This document shows positions 9,302 through 17,981 of a stretch of DNA of 64,000 bases, in pieces. The notes under the pieces were generated by a model, which did no database searches, was not told the DNA's origin, and was given only the letters and a program-made list of their open reading frames with translations. This stretch comes from Falsiroseomonas tokyonensis (GTDB lineage Bacteria; Pseudomonadota; Alphaproteobacteria; Acetobacterales; Acetobacteraceae). Every line of letters starts with the position of its first letter. The first letter of the stretch is position 1. The stretch covers positions 744,118 to 808,117 of the forward strand of contig NZ_JAFNJS010000002.1 in the NCBI RefSeq assembly GCF_019024325.1, read 5' to 3'. Position numbers and translations under genes: made by a program.

Positions 9302-10342
9302 ATGGCGGCGGATCCGCGCTTCTTTCCCGCCGGATCCGCCCTGACCCTGGCGGAGGCCGCGGCCGCGGCCGGGGGTGAGCTGGTGGGCGGCGACCCTGAG
9401 CTGCCGATCACCGGCGTGGGTCCGCTGCAATCGGCGGGGCCGGCGGAGGTCAGCTTCCTCGACAACCGTCGCTATGCGGGGCAGCTCGCCATCACCCAGG
9501 CGGCGGCGGTGGTGCTGGCGCCGGAGATGCTGGCAAAGCTGCCGGAAGGCCGCGCGGCCATCGTCACGCCGCATCCCTATCTCGGCTTCGGCCGCATCGC
9601 CCGCGCGCTGCACCCGGCCGCCGCACCCCGCCCCGGCATCCATCCCAGCGCCGTGGTCGATGCCTCGGCACGGATCGGGCAGGGGGTGGAGGTCGGCCCA
9701 CTGGCGGTCATCGAGGCGGGGGCGGAGATCGGCGCCGGCTGCATCATCGGGCCGCATGCCGTGATCGGTGCCGGGGTGGTGCTGGGGGAGGGCTGCCGGA
9801 TCGGCGCTCATACCAGCCTGTCCCATTGCATCGCCGGCCGGCAGGTGGTGCTGCACCCCGGCGCGCGGGTCGGCCAGGAAGGCTTCGGCTTCGCCGTGAC
9901 CCCGGAAGGCCGCTTCGAGACCATGCCCCAGCTCGGCCGCGTGCTGCTGGGGGACTTCGTGGAGCTCGGCGCCAATGCCTGCGTCGATCGCGGCAGCCAG
10001 ACGGATACCGTGCTGGGGGCGGGCACGCGCCTCGACAACATGGTGCAGATCGGCCACAACGTGAGCACCGGCAAAGGCTGTGTGCTGGTGGCCCAGGTCG
10101 GCATCGCCGGCTCCACGCGCCTCGGCAACGGGGTGCAGATGGGTGGCCAGTCCGGCATCAGCGGCCATGTCGAGATCGGCGACCGGGCGCAGGTCGCGGC
10201 CCAGTCCGGCGTCATGTCCGATGTCGCGCCGGGTGAGGTCGTTGGCGGCTCTCCCGCCTGGCCGATGCGTGAGACCTTGCGGGCCTTTGCCGCGCTGCGG
10301 AAGCTGGCTGGCACCAAGCCGCCGGCCAAGCCGACGCCTTGA
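9302..10342 (+). CDS. lpxD: UDP-3-O-acylglucosamine N-acyltransferase
   Basis: Third enzyme of lipid A synthesis; it adds a 3-hydroxyacyl chain from acyl carrier protein to the 2-amino group of UDP-3-O-acyl-glucosamine. The 346-residue protein has an N-terminal uridine-binding domain (residues 1-100) and then a left-handed parallel beta-helix of hexapeptide repeats of the type [IV]GxxxxI. The presumed catalytic His252 lies in [11 protein letters not shown]. The start follows the skp stop after three bases. The stop codon lies within a 17-base tandem duplication (10331-10364). Confidence 0.95.
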   Translation: MAADPRFFPAGSALTLAEAAAAAGGELVGGDPELPITGVGPLQSAGPAEVSFLDNRRYAGQLAITQAAAVVLAPEMLAKLPEGRAAIVTPHPYLGFGRIARALHPAAAPRPGIHPSAVVDASARIGQGVEVGPLAVIEAGAEIGAGCIIGPHAVIGAGVVLGEGCRIGAHTSLSHCIAGRQVVLHPGARVGQEGFGFAVTPEGRFETMPQLGRVLLGDFVELGANACVDRGSQTDTVLGAGTRLDNMVQIGHNVSTGKGCVLVAQVGIAGSTRLGNGVQMGGQSGISGHVEIGDRAQVAAQSGVMSDVAPGEVVGGSPAWPMRETLRAFAALRKLAGTKPPAKPTP

Positions 10343-10364
10343 TTCGCCCGACGCCTTAATTCGC
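10331..10364 (+). repeat. 17-base tandem duplication across the lpxD stop
   Basis: Two adjacent 17-base copies, 10331-10347 and 10348-10364, differ at one base (position 11: G versus A). The first copy contains the lpxD TGA stop; in the second the same position reads TAA. It fills most of the lpxD-fabZ gap. Confidence 0.9.
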
Positions 10365-10389
10365 CATGGAGCGAACGGAAGACAGGACC

Positions 10390-10878
10390 ATGGACGCGAC
10401 CGCAGAGAAGACGCCGGCCACCGCGGCGGAAGGCACCGTCGGCACCTATGACATCGCCCGCATCATGCAGGCGATCCCGCACCGCTTCCCCTTCCTGCTG
10501 GTGGATCGGGTGGTGGAGATCGTTCCGAATGTCTCGGCCGTGGGCGTCAAGAACGTCTCGATCAACGAGAACTTCTTCCAGGGCCATTTCCCGCAGCACC
10601 CGGTCTTCCCGGGCGTGCTGATCATCGAAAGCATGGCCCAGACGGCGGCCGTGCTGGTGGTGGAGACGCTTGGGCCTTCCGCCCAGGGCAAGCTGGTCTA
10701 TTTCATGACGGTCGAGAGCGCGAAGTTCCGCAAGCCGGTGGTGCCGGGCGACCAGATGCGCGTGCATGTCCAGAAGGAAAAGCAGCGCGGCAACATCTGG
10801 AAGTTCACGGCCGAGGCGAAGGTCGATGGCAAGGTGGTGGCCGAGGCCGGCTATTCCGCCATGATCCTCGACAAGTGA
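10390..10878 (+). CDS. fabZ: 3-hydroxyacyl-ACP dehydratase FabZ
   Basis: Dehydrates 3-hydroxyacyl-ACP in fatty acid elongation and competes with lipid A synthesis for hydroxyacyl-ACP, which explains its place between lpxD and lpxA. The hot-dog-fold protein has the catalytic block GHFPQHPVFPGVLIIE with His66 and Glu80, 14 residues apart as in E. coli FabZ. The start at 10390 (162 residues) is preferred over ATG 10366 because GGAAG sits about 7 bases ahead and the earlier codon has no ribosome-binding site. The stop overlaps the lpxA start by four bases (GTGA). Confidence 0.95.
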   Translation: MDATAEKTPATAAEGTVGTYDIARIMQAIPHRFPFLLVDRVVEIVPNVSAVGVKNVSINENFFQGHFPQHPVFPGVLIIESMAQTAAVLVVETLGPSAQGKLVYFMTVESAKFRKPVVPGDQMRVHVQKEKQRGNIWKFTAEAKVDGKVVAEAGYSAMILDK

Positions 10879-11747
10879 GCGAAGCCATCCGCGTGGATTC
10901 CGAAATCATGCCGGTTACCAGCCATGGTGGCTTCATCCACCCCGCCGCCCATGTGGCGGACGGGGCCCAGATCGGGGCCGGATGCCATATCGGCCCCGGC
11001 TGCGTGGTGGGGCCGGAGGCGGTGCTGGGACAGGGCGTGGAACTCGTCGCCCATGTCGTGCTGGATGGCCGGGTCAGCCTGGGCGATGGGGTGAAGGTCT
11101 TCCCCTTCGCCACCATCGGCCTGCCGCCGCAGGACCTGAAGTACAAGGGCCAGCCCACCGGCGTGTCCATCGGCCCCCGCAGCCAGGTGCGCGAACACGC
11201 CACCATCCATCGCGGCAGCACCGGCGGCGATGGCATGACGCGGATCGGCGCCGATTGCCTGGTGATGTGCGTGGCCCATGTCGGGCATGACTGCAACATC
11301 GGCGACGGCGTCATCCTGGTGAACAACGTGATGCTCGCCGGCCATGTGGAGATCGGCGATTTCGCCGTGATCCAGGGTGGCGCCGCCATCCAGCAATTCG
11401 TCCGCATCGGCCGCATGGCCATGGTGGCCGGCATGTCGGGCGTGGAGCGCAACGTGCTGCCCTATGGCCGCGTGAAGGGCTTCCGGGCCAAGCATGCCGG
11501 GCTCAACACCATCGCCATGCGCCGGCGCCTGGGCCTGAGCAAGGACCAGGTGGTTACGGTGGCGCGTGCGGTGCACGACCTCTATCGCGGCGGCCGGCCG
11601 GATGAGGCGGTGGAGAGCGTCGCCGCCGCCTATCCGGGCAATCCGCAGGTGGCCGAGATCCTCGCCTTCGCCCGCAACCGCGGCCGCCACGGGCTGATCC
11701 CCTTCGGCCGCTACGGCGACGAGGAGGAGAGCGGGGAGGCCGCGTGA
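10875..11747 (+). CDS. lpxA: Acyl-ACP--UDP-N-acetylglucosamine O-acyltransferase
   Basis: First enzyme of lipid A synthesis, acylating UDP-GlcNAc at the 3-OH. The 290-residue protein is a left-handed beta-helix of hexapeptide repeats (residues about 25-200) with the catalytic histidine in AHVGHDCNIGDG (His138), followed by a helical C-terminal domain. The GTG start overlaps the fabZ stop. An in-frame ATG at 10908 would still leave the whole helix. It is slightly longer than the 262 residues of E. coli LpxA. The stop overlaps lpxI by four bases. Confidence 0.95.
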   Translation: MSEAIRVDSEIMPVTSHGGFIHPAAHVADGAQIGAGCHIGPGCVVGPEAVLGQGVELVAHVVLDGRVSLGDGVKVFPFATIGLPPQDLKYKGQPTGVSIGPRSQVREHATIHRGSTGGDGMTRIGADCLVMCVAHVGHDCNIGDGVILVNNVMLAGHVEIGDFAVIQGGAAIQQFVRIGRMAMVAGMSGVERNVLPYGRVKGFRAKHAGLNTIAMRRRLGLSKDQVVTVARAVHDLYRGGRPDEAVESVAAAYPGNPQVAEILAFARNRGRHGLIPFGRYGDEEESGEAA

Positions 11748-12625
11748 CCGGCGCCCCGCTCGGACTGCCCCTCGGTTTGATCGTCGGCGGCGGTGTCATG
11801 CCGCTGCGCGTGGCCGATGCCGCCACCCGCGCCGGCCGCCCGGTCTTCGCCGTGCTGGTGGAGGGTTTCGCCGATCCCCGCGAATGGGCGGCCTGGCCGC
11901 ATGCGGTGGTGCGCCTCGGCGCCATCGGCCAGATGCTCGGCCTGCTGCGGCGCGCCGGGGCGCGGCAGCTGGTGCTGGCGGGGCGCGTGACCCGGCCCTC
12001 CATCCTGTCGCTGCGGCTGGATGGGGAAGGCCTGCGGCTGATGGCCAAGGTGGGGCGGCGGGCGCTGTTCGGCGGCGATGACGCGCTGCTGACCGCCATC
12101 GTCACCGTGCTGCGCGAGGAAGGCTTCGAGCCGCTGGGCGCCCAGCAGGTATTTGCCGAACTGCTGATGGAGGCCGGCTGCCCCACCCGTGCCCAGCCGG
12201 ATGCCGAGGCGCTGGAGGATATCCGGCGCGGCATCACGGTCGCGCGCCAGCTCGGCGCCGCCGATGCCGGCCAGGGCTGCGTGGTCCAGCAGGGCCTGGT
12301 CCTGGCGCTGGAGGCGATCGAGGGCACCGACGCCATGCTCGCCCGCGCCGGCGAACTGCGCCGCGAGGGGCCCGGCGGCGTATTGGTCAAATTGGTAAAA
12401 CCGGCGCAGAGCAAGCTGGTGGACCTGCCCGCCATCGGCCCCGACACCATCCGCGCCGCCGCCGCCGCCGGGCTGCGCGGCATTGCGGTGGAGGCGCGAC
12501 GGAACGGTCATGTGGGCACCATCGTTCTGGACCGCGACGCCACCATATCGGAAGCCGACGCCGCGGGGCTGTTCCTGCTGGCGATGGATGCCGACCAGAT
12601 CCTCACGCAAGGGAATACGCCATGA
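11744..12625 (+). CDS. lpxI: UDP-2,3-diacylglucosamine diphosphatase LpxI
   Basis: Hydrolyses UDP-2,3-diacylglucosamine to lipid X and UMP, replacing LpxH in alphaproteobacteria. The 293-residue protein has an N-terminal domain beginning [18 protein letters not shown] (residues about 8-25). A C-terminal domain contains [15 protein letters not shown]; in the family an aspartate of this region is needed for catalysis. The GTG start lies in the four-base overlap with lpxA. In many relatives lpxB follows; here it does not, and gloA starts at the ATGA overlap instead. Confidence 0.93.
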   Translation: MTGAPLGLPLGLIVGGGVMPLRVADAATRAGRPVFAVLVEGFADPREWAAWPHAVVRLGAIGQMLGLLRRAGARQLVLAGRVTRPSILSLRLDGEGLRLMAKVGRRALFGGDDALLTAIVTVLREEGFEPLGAQQVFAELLMEAGCPTRAQPDAEALEDIRRGITVARQLGAADAGQGCVVQQGLVLALEAIEGTDAMLARAGELRREGPGGVLVKLVKPAQSKLVDLPAIGPDTIRAAAAAGLRGIAVEARRNGHVGTIVLDRDATISEADAAGLFLLAMDADQILTQGNTP

Positions 12626-13017
12626 GCCAGGGCTCGCTGCTGCACACCATGATCCGCGTCGGCAATCTCGAGCGCAGCGTGGACTTCTACACCAAGCTGC
12701 TCGGCATGAAGGAGCTGCGCCGCCGCGACGTGCCGGAGGGCAAGTACACGCTGGTCTTCGTCGGCTATGCCGAGGAATCGACCGGCGCCGCGGTGGTCGA
12801 GCTGACCTACAACTACGGCACCGAGAGCTACGAGATGGGCACGGCCTTCGGCCACCTGGCCGTCGGCGTGCCGGACATCTACGCGACCTGCGACAAGCTG
12901 CGCGCCGGCGGGGCCAAGATCACGCGCGAGCCCGGCCCCGTGAAGTTCGGCACCACGGTCATCGCCTTCGTCGAGGATCCGGACGGCTACAAGATCGAGC
13001 TGATCGAGCGGAAGTAA
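12622..13017 (+). CDS. gloA: Lactoylglutathione lyase (glyoxalase I)
   Basis: VOC-fold metalloenzyme isomerising the methylglyoxal-glutathione hemithioacetal to S-lactoylglutathione. At 131 residues it matches bacterial GloA. The four expected metal ligands are in place: His8 in LLHTMIRV, Glu60 in VVELTYNYG, His78 in GHLAVGV and Glu126 in YKIELIE. Its ATG overlaps the lpxI stop (ATGA), so it is probably cotranscribed with the lipid A genes although it has no role in that pathway. Confidence 0.93.
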   Translation: MSQGSLLHTMIRVGNLERSVDFYTKLLGMKELRRRDVPEGKYTLVFVGYAEESTGAAVVELTYNYGTESYEMGTAFGHLAVGVPDIYATCDKLRAGGAKITREPGPVKFGTTVIAFVEDPDGYKIELIERK

Positions 13018-13027
13018 CGCCGCCCAC

Positions 13028-14425
13028 ATGGCGATCCTGACGCCGCTGGAGGATGCGCTCGCCGGCATGACCGATGCCGCGCGGGCGCTGGCGGGGCGGG
13101 AGAGGGTGCGCCTGGCCGTCACCGGCCTGTCGCGCGCTGGCAAGACCGTCTTCCTGACCTCCCTGGTGGCGAACCTGCTGGCGGCGGGGGCGGGGGTGAA
13201 CACCCTGCCTGCGCTGGCGGCCGCCTCCGGCAACCGGCTGCGCGGGGCGCGGCTGGTGCCGCCGGGGGTGGAGGCGACGCCGCGCTTCGACGCCGCCGCG
13301 CATCTGGAGGCGCTGGCCGCCGATCCGCCGCGCTGGCCGGAACGGACCGAGGATCTTTCCACGCTGGAGATCGCGCTGGACCTGGCGCCGGCCTCCTGGC
13401 TCGGCCAGGCGCGCGGCTGGGTGGCCGGCGAACGCCGCGTCACGCTGGAGCTGCTGGATTATCCCGGCGAATGGCTGCTGGACCTGCCGATGCTGGACCA
13501 GTCCTTCGACGACTGGTCGCGCGAAACCCTGGCCCGGCTGCGACAGGGCAGGCGCGCCGCGGTCGCCCGCGACTTTCTCGATTTCGTCGATGCCCTGCCG
13601 CCCGGCGCGCGGGATGACGAGGCGCTGGCCCGCCAGGGTTTTCGTCTGTACCGCGCCGCCCTGCTGCGCTGCCGGGACGACCTCGGCTTCCGCTTCCTGC
13701 AGCCCGGCCGCGCGCTGAATCCGGGTCCGCGCGGAGAGGCGCCGCTGCTGTGGTTCTTCCCGCTGCCCGGCGGCAGCCAGGGCGAATTGGGAAGGCTGCT
13801 GGCGCGGCGCCACGCCGCCTATCTGGCGGACCAGCGCAGCGCCTTCTTCGAACCCTTCTTCCGCCGCTTCCGCCGCCAGGCGGTGCTGGTCGATGCACTC
13901 GGCGCGCTGCATGCCGGGGAGGAAGCCTTTGACGACACGGCTGCCGCGCTCTCCGCCATCGCCACCGCCCTGCGCCGGGGCGGCGGCTGGCTGAATCTGC
14001 TGACCGGCCAGGGCGTGCAGCATGTGGGCTTCGCCGCCACCAAGGCGGACCATGTGCCGGCGGCCCAGCGCGACAAGCTGGTGGGGCTGCTGGGGGATTT
14101 GGTGGGGCGGGACACGGCGGGGGCAGGGGGCGCCACCACCTCCGTCCATGCCATCGCCGCCCTCCGCTGCACCCAGGACGACCTGGCGCGCGTCGATGGG
14201 CGGGACGTTCAGGCGGTGCGCGGCGTGCTGCTCGATGGCGGCCGCAGCGCGCGGATCTATCCCGGGGAGGTGCCGGACCGCCGGCCGGATCACGCCTTCT
14301 GGAGCCATGGCGAATTCCGCATGCCGGTCTTCCGCCCGCCGCGGCTGACCGGTGACGGGCTGTCCGGCATGCCCCATCTGGGGCTGGACCGGATGCTGGC
14401 ATCCCTGATCGGAGACCTGCTTTGA
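13028..14425 (+). CDS. YcjX-like P-loop NTPase (DUF463)
   Basis: Conserved proteobacterial nucleotide-binding protein of the YcjX family; its exact role is not established, though ycjX/ycjF are linked to stress responses in enterobacteria. The 465-residue protein shows a Walker A motif GLSRAGKT at residues 33-40, then LLDYPGEWLLDLPM in a Walker-B-like position, and a THxD-like base-recognition segment (AATKADHVP). It starts 11 bases after gloA and its stop overlaps the next gene, a DUF697 membrane protein. The ycjX-ycjF pairing is conserved in proteobacteria. Confidence 0.88.
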   Translation: MAILTPLEDALAGMTDAARALAGRERVRLAVTGLSRAGKTVFLTSLVANLLAAGAGVNTLPALAAASGNRLRGARLVPPGVEATPRFDAAAHLEALAADPPRWPERTEDLSTLEIALDLAPASWLGQARGWVAGERRVTLELLDYPGEWLLDLPMLDQSFDDWSRETLARLRQGRRAAVARDFLDFVDALPPGARDDEALARQGFRLYRAALLRCRDDLGFRFLQPGRALNPGPRGEAPLLWFFPLPGGSQGELGRLLARRHAAYLADQRSAFFEPFFRRFRRQAVLVDALGALHAGEEAFDDTAAALSAIATALRRGGGWLNLLTGQGVQHVGFAATKADHVPAAQRDKLVGLLGDLVGRDTAGAGGATTSVHAIAALRCTQDDLARVDGRDVQAVRGVLLDGGRSARIYPGEVPDRRPDHAFWSHGEFRMPVFRPPRLTGDGLSGMPHLGLDRMLASLIGDLL

Positions 14426-15342
14426 GCGATACCCCGCGCGGTCCCCGCGATACCCCGCGCGGTCCCCGCGACGCCCCGCGCGGCCCCCGAATCCTGACCG
14501 AGGACAGCCTGGCCCCCGCGCCGCGCCTCGATTTCGGCTGGGACCAGGCGGTGGCGCCGGTGGCGCTGCCACCAGCCCCGCGCAGCCGCTGGTCGGCTCT
14601 GAGCCTGGCGGCGGGCGGCATCGGCGTGCTGCTGGTGGGCCTCTCCGCCATCGATGTCGGCGGCTATGTTGCGGACCAGTTCACGCGCGCACCCTGGCTG
14701 GGCTGGGTGACGCTATCCGTGGCCGTGGCGGGCTACGGGCTGATTGCGGCCGCCTTCCTGCGCGAGCTGCGCGGCCTGGCCGGCCTCGGTACGGTGGAGC
14801 GCGGTCGCGCCGCAGTGGCGCGTGGCGACTTCGCCGCCAGCCGCTCCGCCATCCTGGACTGGGCGGCCCGCCTGCCGGAGGCGCAGGAGATGCTGCCGGC
14901 GCTGCGCAAGGCGCCGGACCTGCCGACCCTGCTCGCCTTGCTGGAGGCCGGGCCGCTGGCCAGGCTGGACCGTGCCGCCGTCTCGGCCGGGCGCGCCGCC
15001 GCGCTGCAATCCCTGGCCGCCACCGCCATCGTGCCCTCCCCGGCGCTGGACGGCGTCTTCATCGCCTGGCGCGGCCTGCGCCTGGTGCGGGAGGTGGCGG
15101 CGATCCACGGCCTGCGCCCGGGCCTGCTCGGCACGCTGAAGCTGCTGCGGCGCACGCTGTTCGAGGCCGGGGCCGTGGCGGCAGCCGATGTCGCGATCAA
15201 TGCGGCGGTCACGGCCGTGACCACCAATCCGCTGGTCGCCTCCGTGGTCGGCGATGCCGCGACCGGGGCGGTGGCGGCGCGGCGCATGCTGCTGCTGGCG
15301 CGCGCCACGGCGCGGGCCTGCCGGATCGTCACGCCGCGATAG
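14422..15342 (+). CDS. YcjF/DUF697 family membrane protein (TIGR01620-like)
   Basis: Predicted inner membrane partner of the upstream YcjX-like protein. The TTG start lies in a TTGA overlap with the previous stop. Residues 3-23 are three copies of a heptad (DTPRGPR twice, DAPRGPR once). Two membrane segments follow at about residues 55-75 (LAAGGIGVLLVGLSAI) and 92-112. The C-terminal DUF697 part (about 170-306) is Ala/Val-rich with an AADVAINAAVTAVTTNPL stretch. The 306-residue length and gene pairing match the family. Confidence 0.85.
   Translation: MSDTPRGPRDTPRGPRDAPRGPRILTEDSLAPAPRLDFGWDQAVAPVALPPAPRSRWSALSLAAGGIGVLLVGLSAIDVGGYVADQFTRAPWLGWVTLSVAVAGYGLIAAAFLRELRGLAGLGTVERGRAAVARGDFAASRSAILDWAARLPEAQEMLPALRKAPDLPTLLALLEAGPLARLDRAAVSAGRAAALQSLAATAIVPSPALDGVFIAWRGLRLVREVAAIHGLRPGLLGTLKLLRRTLFEAGAVAAADVAINAAVTAVTTNPLVASVVGDAATGAVAARRMLLLARATARACRIVTPR
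14428..14490 (+). repeat. Three in-frame 21-base tandem repeats
   Basis: Three consecutive 21-base units at 14428-14448, 14449-14469 and 14470-14490 encode DTPRGPR, DTPRGPR and DAPRGPR. The first two units are identical at the DNA level; the third differs at a few positions. They lie immediately after the second codon of the DUF697 gene. Confidence 0.93.
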
Positions 15343-15349
15343 GGCGGGG

Positions 15350-15370
15350 CGCATAGGCACAGCCTATGCG
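15350..15370. terminator. 9-bp hairpin after the ycjXF-like pair
   Basis: CGCATAGGC (15350-15358), loop ACA, GCCTATGCG (15362-15370) form a perfect 9-bp stem. It starts eight bases after the DUF697 stop and ends the long forward run. No T-run follows, so it could be a terminator that needs Rho or an mRNA 3' stabiliser. Confidence 0.5.
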
Positions 15371-15469
15371 GCCGATCGCCTGGGCCCCTGTCCTTCTCCC
15401 GCGACCTCTCGCTAGATTGGCGATCGATAAACTTTATCTCCAATCAGCTTGAGCAAAGGTTGCGGTTGC

Positions 15470-16045
15470 ATGGCCAGTGCCCCGAAATCCCTCCCCACCG
15501 CGCCGGTCCCGCTGGACGATGCGGCGCTGGACCAGGTGACCGGCGGGACGAGTTTTTCCGCCTTCATGACCAGCCGCATAACCTTCGCGGGCGATGACAA
15601 TGTCACCCTCTCCGACAGCGGCGAAAGCGTCGGCGGCAAGGCGGGAGACGACACGCTCTACGGCGTCGGCGGCAATGACACGCTGGACGGCCAGGCGGGC
15701 GATGACGTGCTGGTGGGCGGCCAGGGCGACGACAAGCTGATGGGCGGCTTCGGCAGCGACACCTTCATCATCGGCCAGGGCGACGGCAACGACCGCATCT
15801 TCGGCGAGCGCAACACCAACCTCGGAGAGCATATCGGCCGCGGCGATACCGATACCATCGTCATCAACAACTACGACTGGGGCGATATCCGCATCGAATT
15901 CAGCAAGGGCGGCTTCAGCGGGGAGATGCAGCCCGATGGCACCCGCGCGCTCAGCACCAATTCCGCTGGCGTGATCTACTTCGGCGACCAGCGGGTGGAA
16001 TTCCGCGGCATCGAGCGCATCCAGGTGCCGAACGGCGCCGGCTGA
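15470..16045 (+). CDS. Small RTX calcium-binding repeat protein with double-glycine-like leader
   Basis: Probably a secreted calcium-binding protein; function unknown. From ATG 15470 it has 191 residues (a TTG at 15449 would add seven). Residues 14-26 read VPLDDAALDQVTGG, which resembles leader peptides cut after a GG pair by C39-peptidase ABC exporters. Residues about 55-110 hold RTX nonapeptides of the form GGxGxDxL: GKAGDDTLYG, GVGGNDTLDG, GQAGDDVLVG, GQGDDKLMG. The C-terminal ~75 residues are Asp/Asn/Gly-rich with a strand-like end, as in type I secretion substrates. No ABC exporter gene is adjacent. The upstream 15371-15469 is comparatively AT-rich and may hold the promoter. Confidence 0.8.
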   Translation: MASAPKSLPTAPVPLDDAALDQVTGGTSFSAFMTSRITFAGDDNVTLSDSGESVGGKAGDDTLYGVGGNDTLDGQAGDDVLVGGQGDDKLMGGFGSDTFIIGQGDGNDRIFGERNTNLGEHIGRGDTDTIVINNYDWGDIRIEFSKGGFSGEMQPDGTRALSTNSAGVIYFGDQRVEFRGIERIQVPNGAG

Positions 16046-16057
16046 ACCGCCGCGCCC

Positions 16058-16369
16058 TCAGGCCAGGCGCTGCGCCGGCCGCACGGGGCGGGCCACCGGG
16101 ACCCGGGGCCGGCCGAGCGGCAGGGGCGCCTGGGCGAGGCTGCGCATCGCCTCCTCCCGCGGCATGCGGCCGGGCGCGATGGCGCCGTCTTCCTCCCGCT
16201 GCTTGGGGAAGAGTACCGAATGCCCCCAGAGGCAGCCCACCATCATCATGGCGCCCAGCGCCAGTTGCGCGGGCAGGGGCAGGGTGGTGAGCGCGATGAT
16301 GGAACTGGTCCAGACCGCCGTGCCGATGAAGCCGAGGATCCAGTAGCTGACCTTGGACAGGGTACGCAT
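16058..16369 (-). CDS. Small two-span inner membrane protein, function unknown
   Basis: Not recognised. The 103-residue protein has two hydrophobic segments (about residues 8-28, YWILGFIGTAVWTSSIIAL, and 33-50, LALGAMMMVGCLWG), a short charged loop (PKQREEDG), and a Pro/Arg/Ala-rich cytoplasmic-looking tail. The start at 16369 has a strong GGAGG five bases away. It lies 88 bases downstream of gltX on the same strand, and the gap contains two AT-rich dyads that look regulatory. It ends 12 bases from the converging RTX gene. Confidence 0.65.
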   Translation of the reverse strand: MRTLSKVSYWILGFIGTAVWTSSIIALTTLPLPAQLALGAMMMVGCLWGHSVLFPKQREEDGAIAPGRMPREEAMRSLAQAPLPLGRPRVPVARPVRPAQRLA

Positions 16370-16384
16370 GCCGCCCTCCGGAGC

Positions 16385-16425
16385 CGAACGGCTAATTTGC
16401 CGTTCGTTAGTCTATTTTTTAGACT
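16385..16425. promoter_or_regulatory. Two adjacent AT-rich dyad symmetries
   Basis: Two perfect inverted repeats lie two bases apart: CGAACGGC-6-GCCGTTCG at 16385-16406 and AGTCTA-5-TAGACT at 16409-16425, the second with a T-rich loop. The AT content is far above its surroundings. They sit directly upstream of the small membrane gene and downstream of gltX. They could be operators, a gltX terminator (the loop T-run reads as A on the gltX strand, which argues against a classic terminator), or both. Confidence 0.55.
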
Positions 16426-16457
16426 TTCTCCGAGGCGGGGTCAAGCGGGAAGAATCG

Positions 16458-17861
16458 TCACAGCGCCTCGCCGGAAGCGGCCAGGATCCGGGCCAGGGCC
16501 TCGGATCGGCCAAGCGCCACCAGTACCGCATCGATCGGCGGACTCTGGGTGCTGCCGGTGAGTGCTACACGCAAAGGTTGTGCGATTTGGCCGAGCTTGA
16601 CGCCCTTCACCTCGGCATAGTCGCGCAGCCACTGCTCCAGCTCCGCCCGCTCCCACGGCGCATCCGCCAGGAACTGGGCGAGGTCCGCGAGCCGCGCCCG
16701 CACCTCCTCCGTCAGCAGCGCGGCGGCCTTGGCATCCGGCACCGGGGCGCCATTGGCCACCGCGAAGATCGCCGCATCGGCCAGCTCCACCAGCGTCTTG
16801 GCCCGCGCCTTCAGGTCCGGCATCAGCAGCTGGATGCGGGCGGCGGCTTCCGTGCCGAAATCGATGCCGCGCCGGGTGAAGCGGGCCAGCACGTCGCGCA
16901 CCAGCCGGTCATCCTCCGCCTCGCGCAGATAGACGCCGTTCAGATGGGTCAGCTTGGCATAGTCCATGCGGGAGGCGGCGCGGCCGACATCGGCCAGGTC
17001 GAACAGCGCGATGGCGCGGTCGCGCGGCACGATCTCCTCATCGCCATGGCCCCAGCCGAGGCGCAGCAGGTAGTTGCACAGCGCCTCCGGCAGGAAGCCC
17101 TGCTCGGCGAATTCCAGCGCGCCCACCGCGCCGTGGCGCTTGGACAGCTTGGCGCCATCGGCGCCATGGATCAGCGGGATATGCGCGAAATGCGGCCGCC
17201 GCCAGCCCATGGCGTCATAGACCATGCATTGCCGGAAGGTGTTGGTCAGGTGGTCGTCGCCGCGGATGACATGGGTGATGGCCATGTCGTGGTCGTCCAC
17301 CACCACGGCATGCAGGTAGGTGGGCGTGCCGTCCGAGCGCAGGATGATCATGTCGTCCAGCTCGGTATCGGCGACGCGGACCTCGCCCTGCACCAGGTCG
17401 GCCACCACCGTCTCCCCGCCGCGCGGGGCCTTGATGCGGATGGCGGCGGGCAGGGAAGGGGCCTGGGCTGGGTCCAGGTTCATCCAGCGGCTGCCTTCGT
17501 ATTTGAAGGGGCGCTTGGCGGCCTCGGCCTCGGCCCGCATCGCCGCCAGCTCCTCCGGCGTGTCGTAGGCGAGATAGGCCTTTCCGGCGGCCAGCAACTC
17601 CCGCGCCACCTCGGCATGGCGCGCCTCCCGGCTCGACTGCATCACCGGCGGCTCGTCCGGGCTCAGGCCGAGCCATTCCAGGCTGTCCAGGATCTGCTGC
17701 ACGGCTTCCTGGGTGCTGCGCGCCTTGTCGGTATCCTCGATCCGCAGCAGGTACTGGCCGCCGTGGTGGCGGGCGAAGAGGTAGTTGAACAGGGCGGTGC
17801 GGGCGCCGCCAATATGCAGATAGCCCGTGGGCGACGGGGCGAAGCGCGTGCGGACCGACAT
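16458..17861 (-). CDS. gltX: Glutamate--tRNA ligase
   Basis: Class I aminoacyl-tRNA synthetase charging tRNA-Glu, and also tRNA-Gln in bacteria that use GatCAB. The 467-residue length is typical. The N-terminus has RFAPSPTGYLHIGGART with the HIGH-equivalent HIGG at residues 16-19, followed by LRIEDTDKAR. A KMSKS-equivalent KLSKRHG lies near residue 237. The rest is the discriminating and anticodon-binding helical region. It is divergently oriented from comEC across a 120-base gap in which I see no clear promoter. Many alphaproteobacteria have two gltX paralogues, so this may be one of two. Confidence 0.95.
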   Translation of the reverse strand: MSVRTRFAPSPTGYLHIGGARTALFNYLFARHHGGQYLLRIEDTDKARSTQEAVQQILDSLEWLGLSPDEPPVMQSSREARHAEVARELLAAGKAYLAYDTPEELAAMRAEAEAAKRPFKYEGSRWMNLDPAQAPSLPAAIRIKAPRGGETVVADLVQGEVRVADTELDDMIILRSDGTPTYLHAVVVDDHDMAITHVIRGDDHLTNTFRQCMVYDAMGWRRPHFAHIPLIHGADGAKLSKRHGAVGALEFAEQGFLPEALCNYLLRLGWGHGDEEIVPRDRAIALFDLADVGRAASRMDYAKLTHLNGVYLREAEDDRLVRDVLARFTRRGIDFGTEAAARIQLLMPDLKARAKTLVELADAAIFAVANGAPVPDAKAAALLTEEVRARLADLAQFLADAPWERAELEQWLRDYAEVKGVKLGQIAQPLRVALTGSTQSPPIDAVLVALGRSEALARILAASGEAL

Positions 17862-17981
17862 GATGTTCCGTGTCCCGGCAGGAAAAGGGGACCGGCTGCT
17901 TAGCGCGGATCGCCGAAAGGCCGAAACCCAGGCGGCGACTCCTCATTGCGACCGACCATGAAGTCATCCACCATGGGTTGA

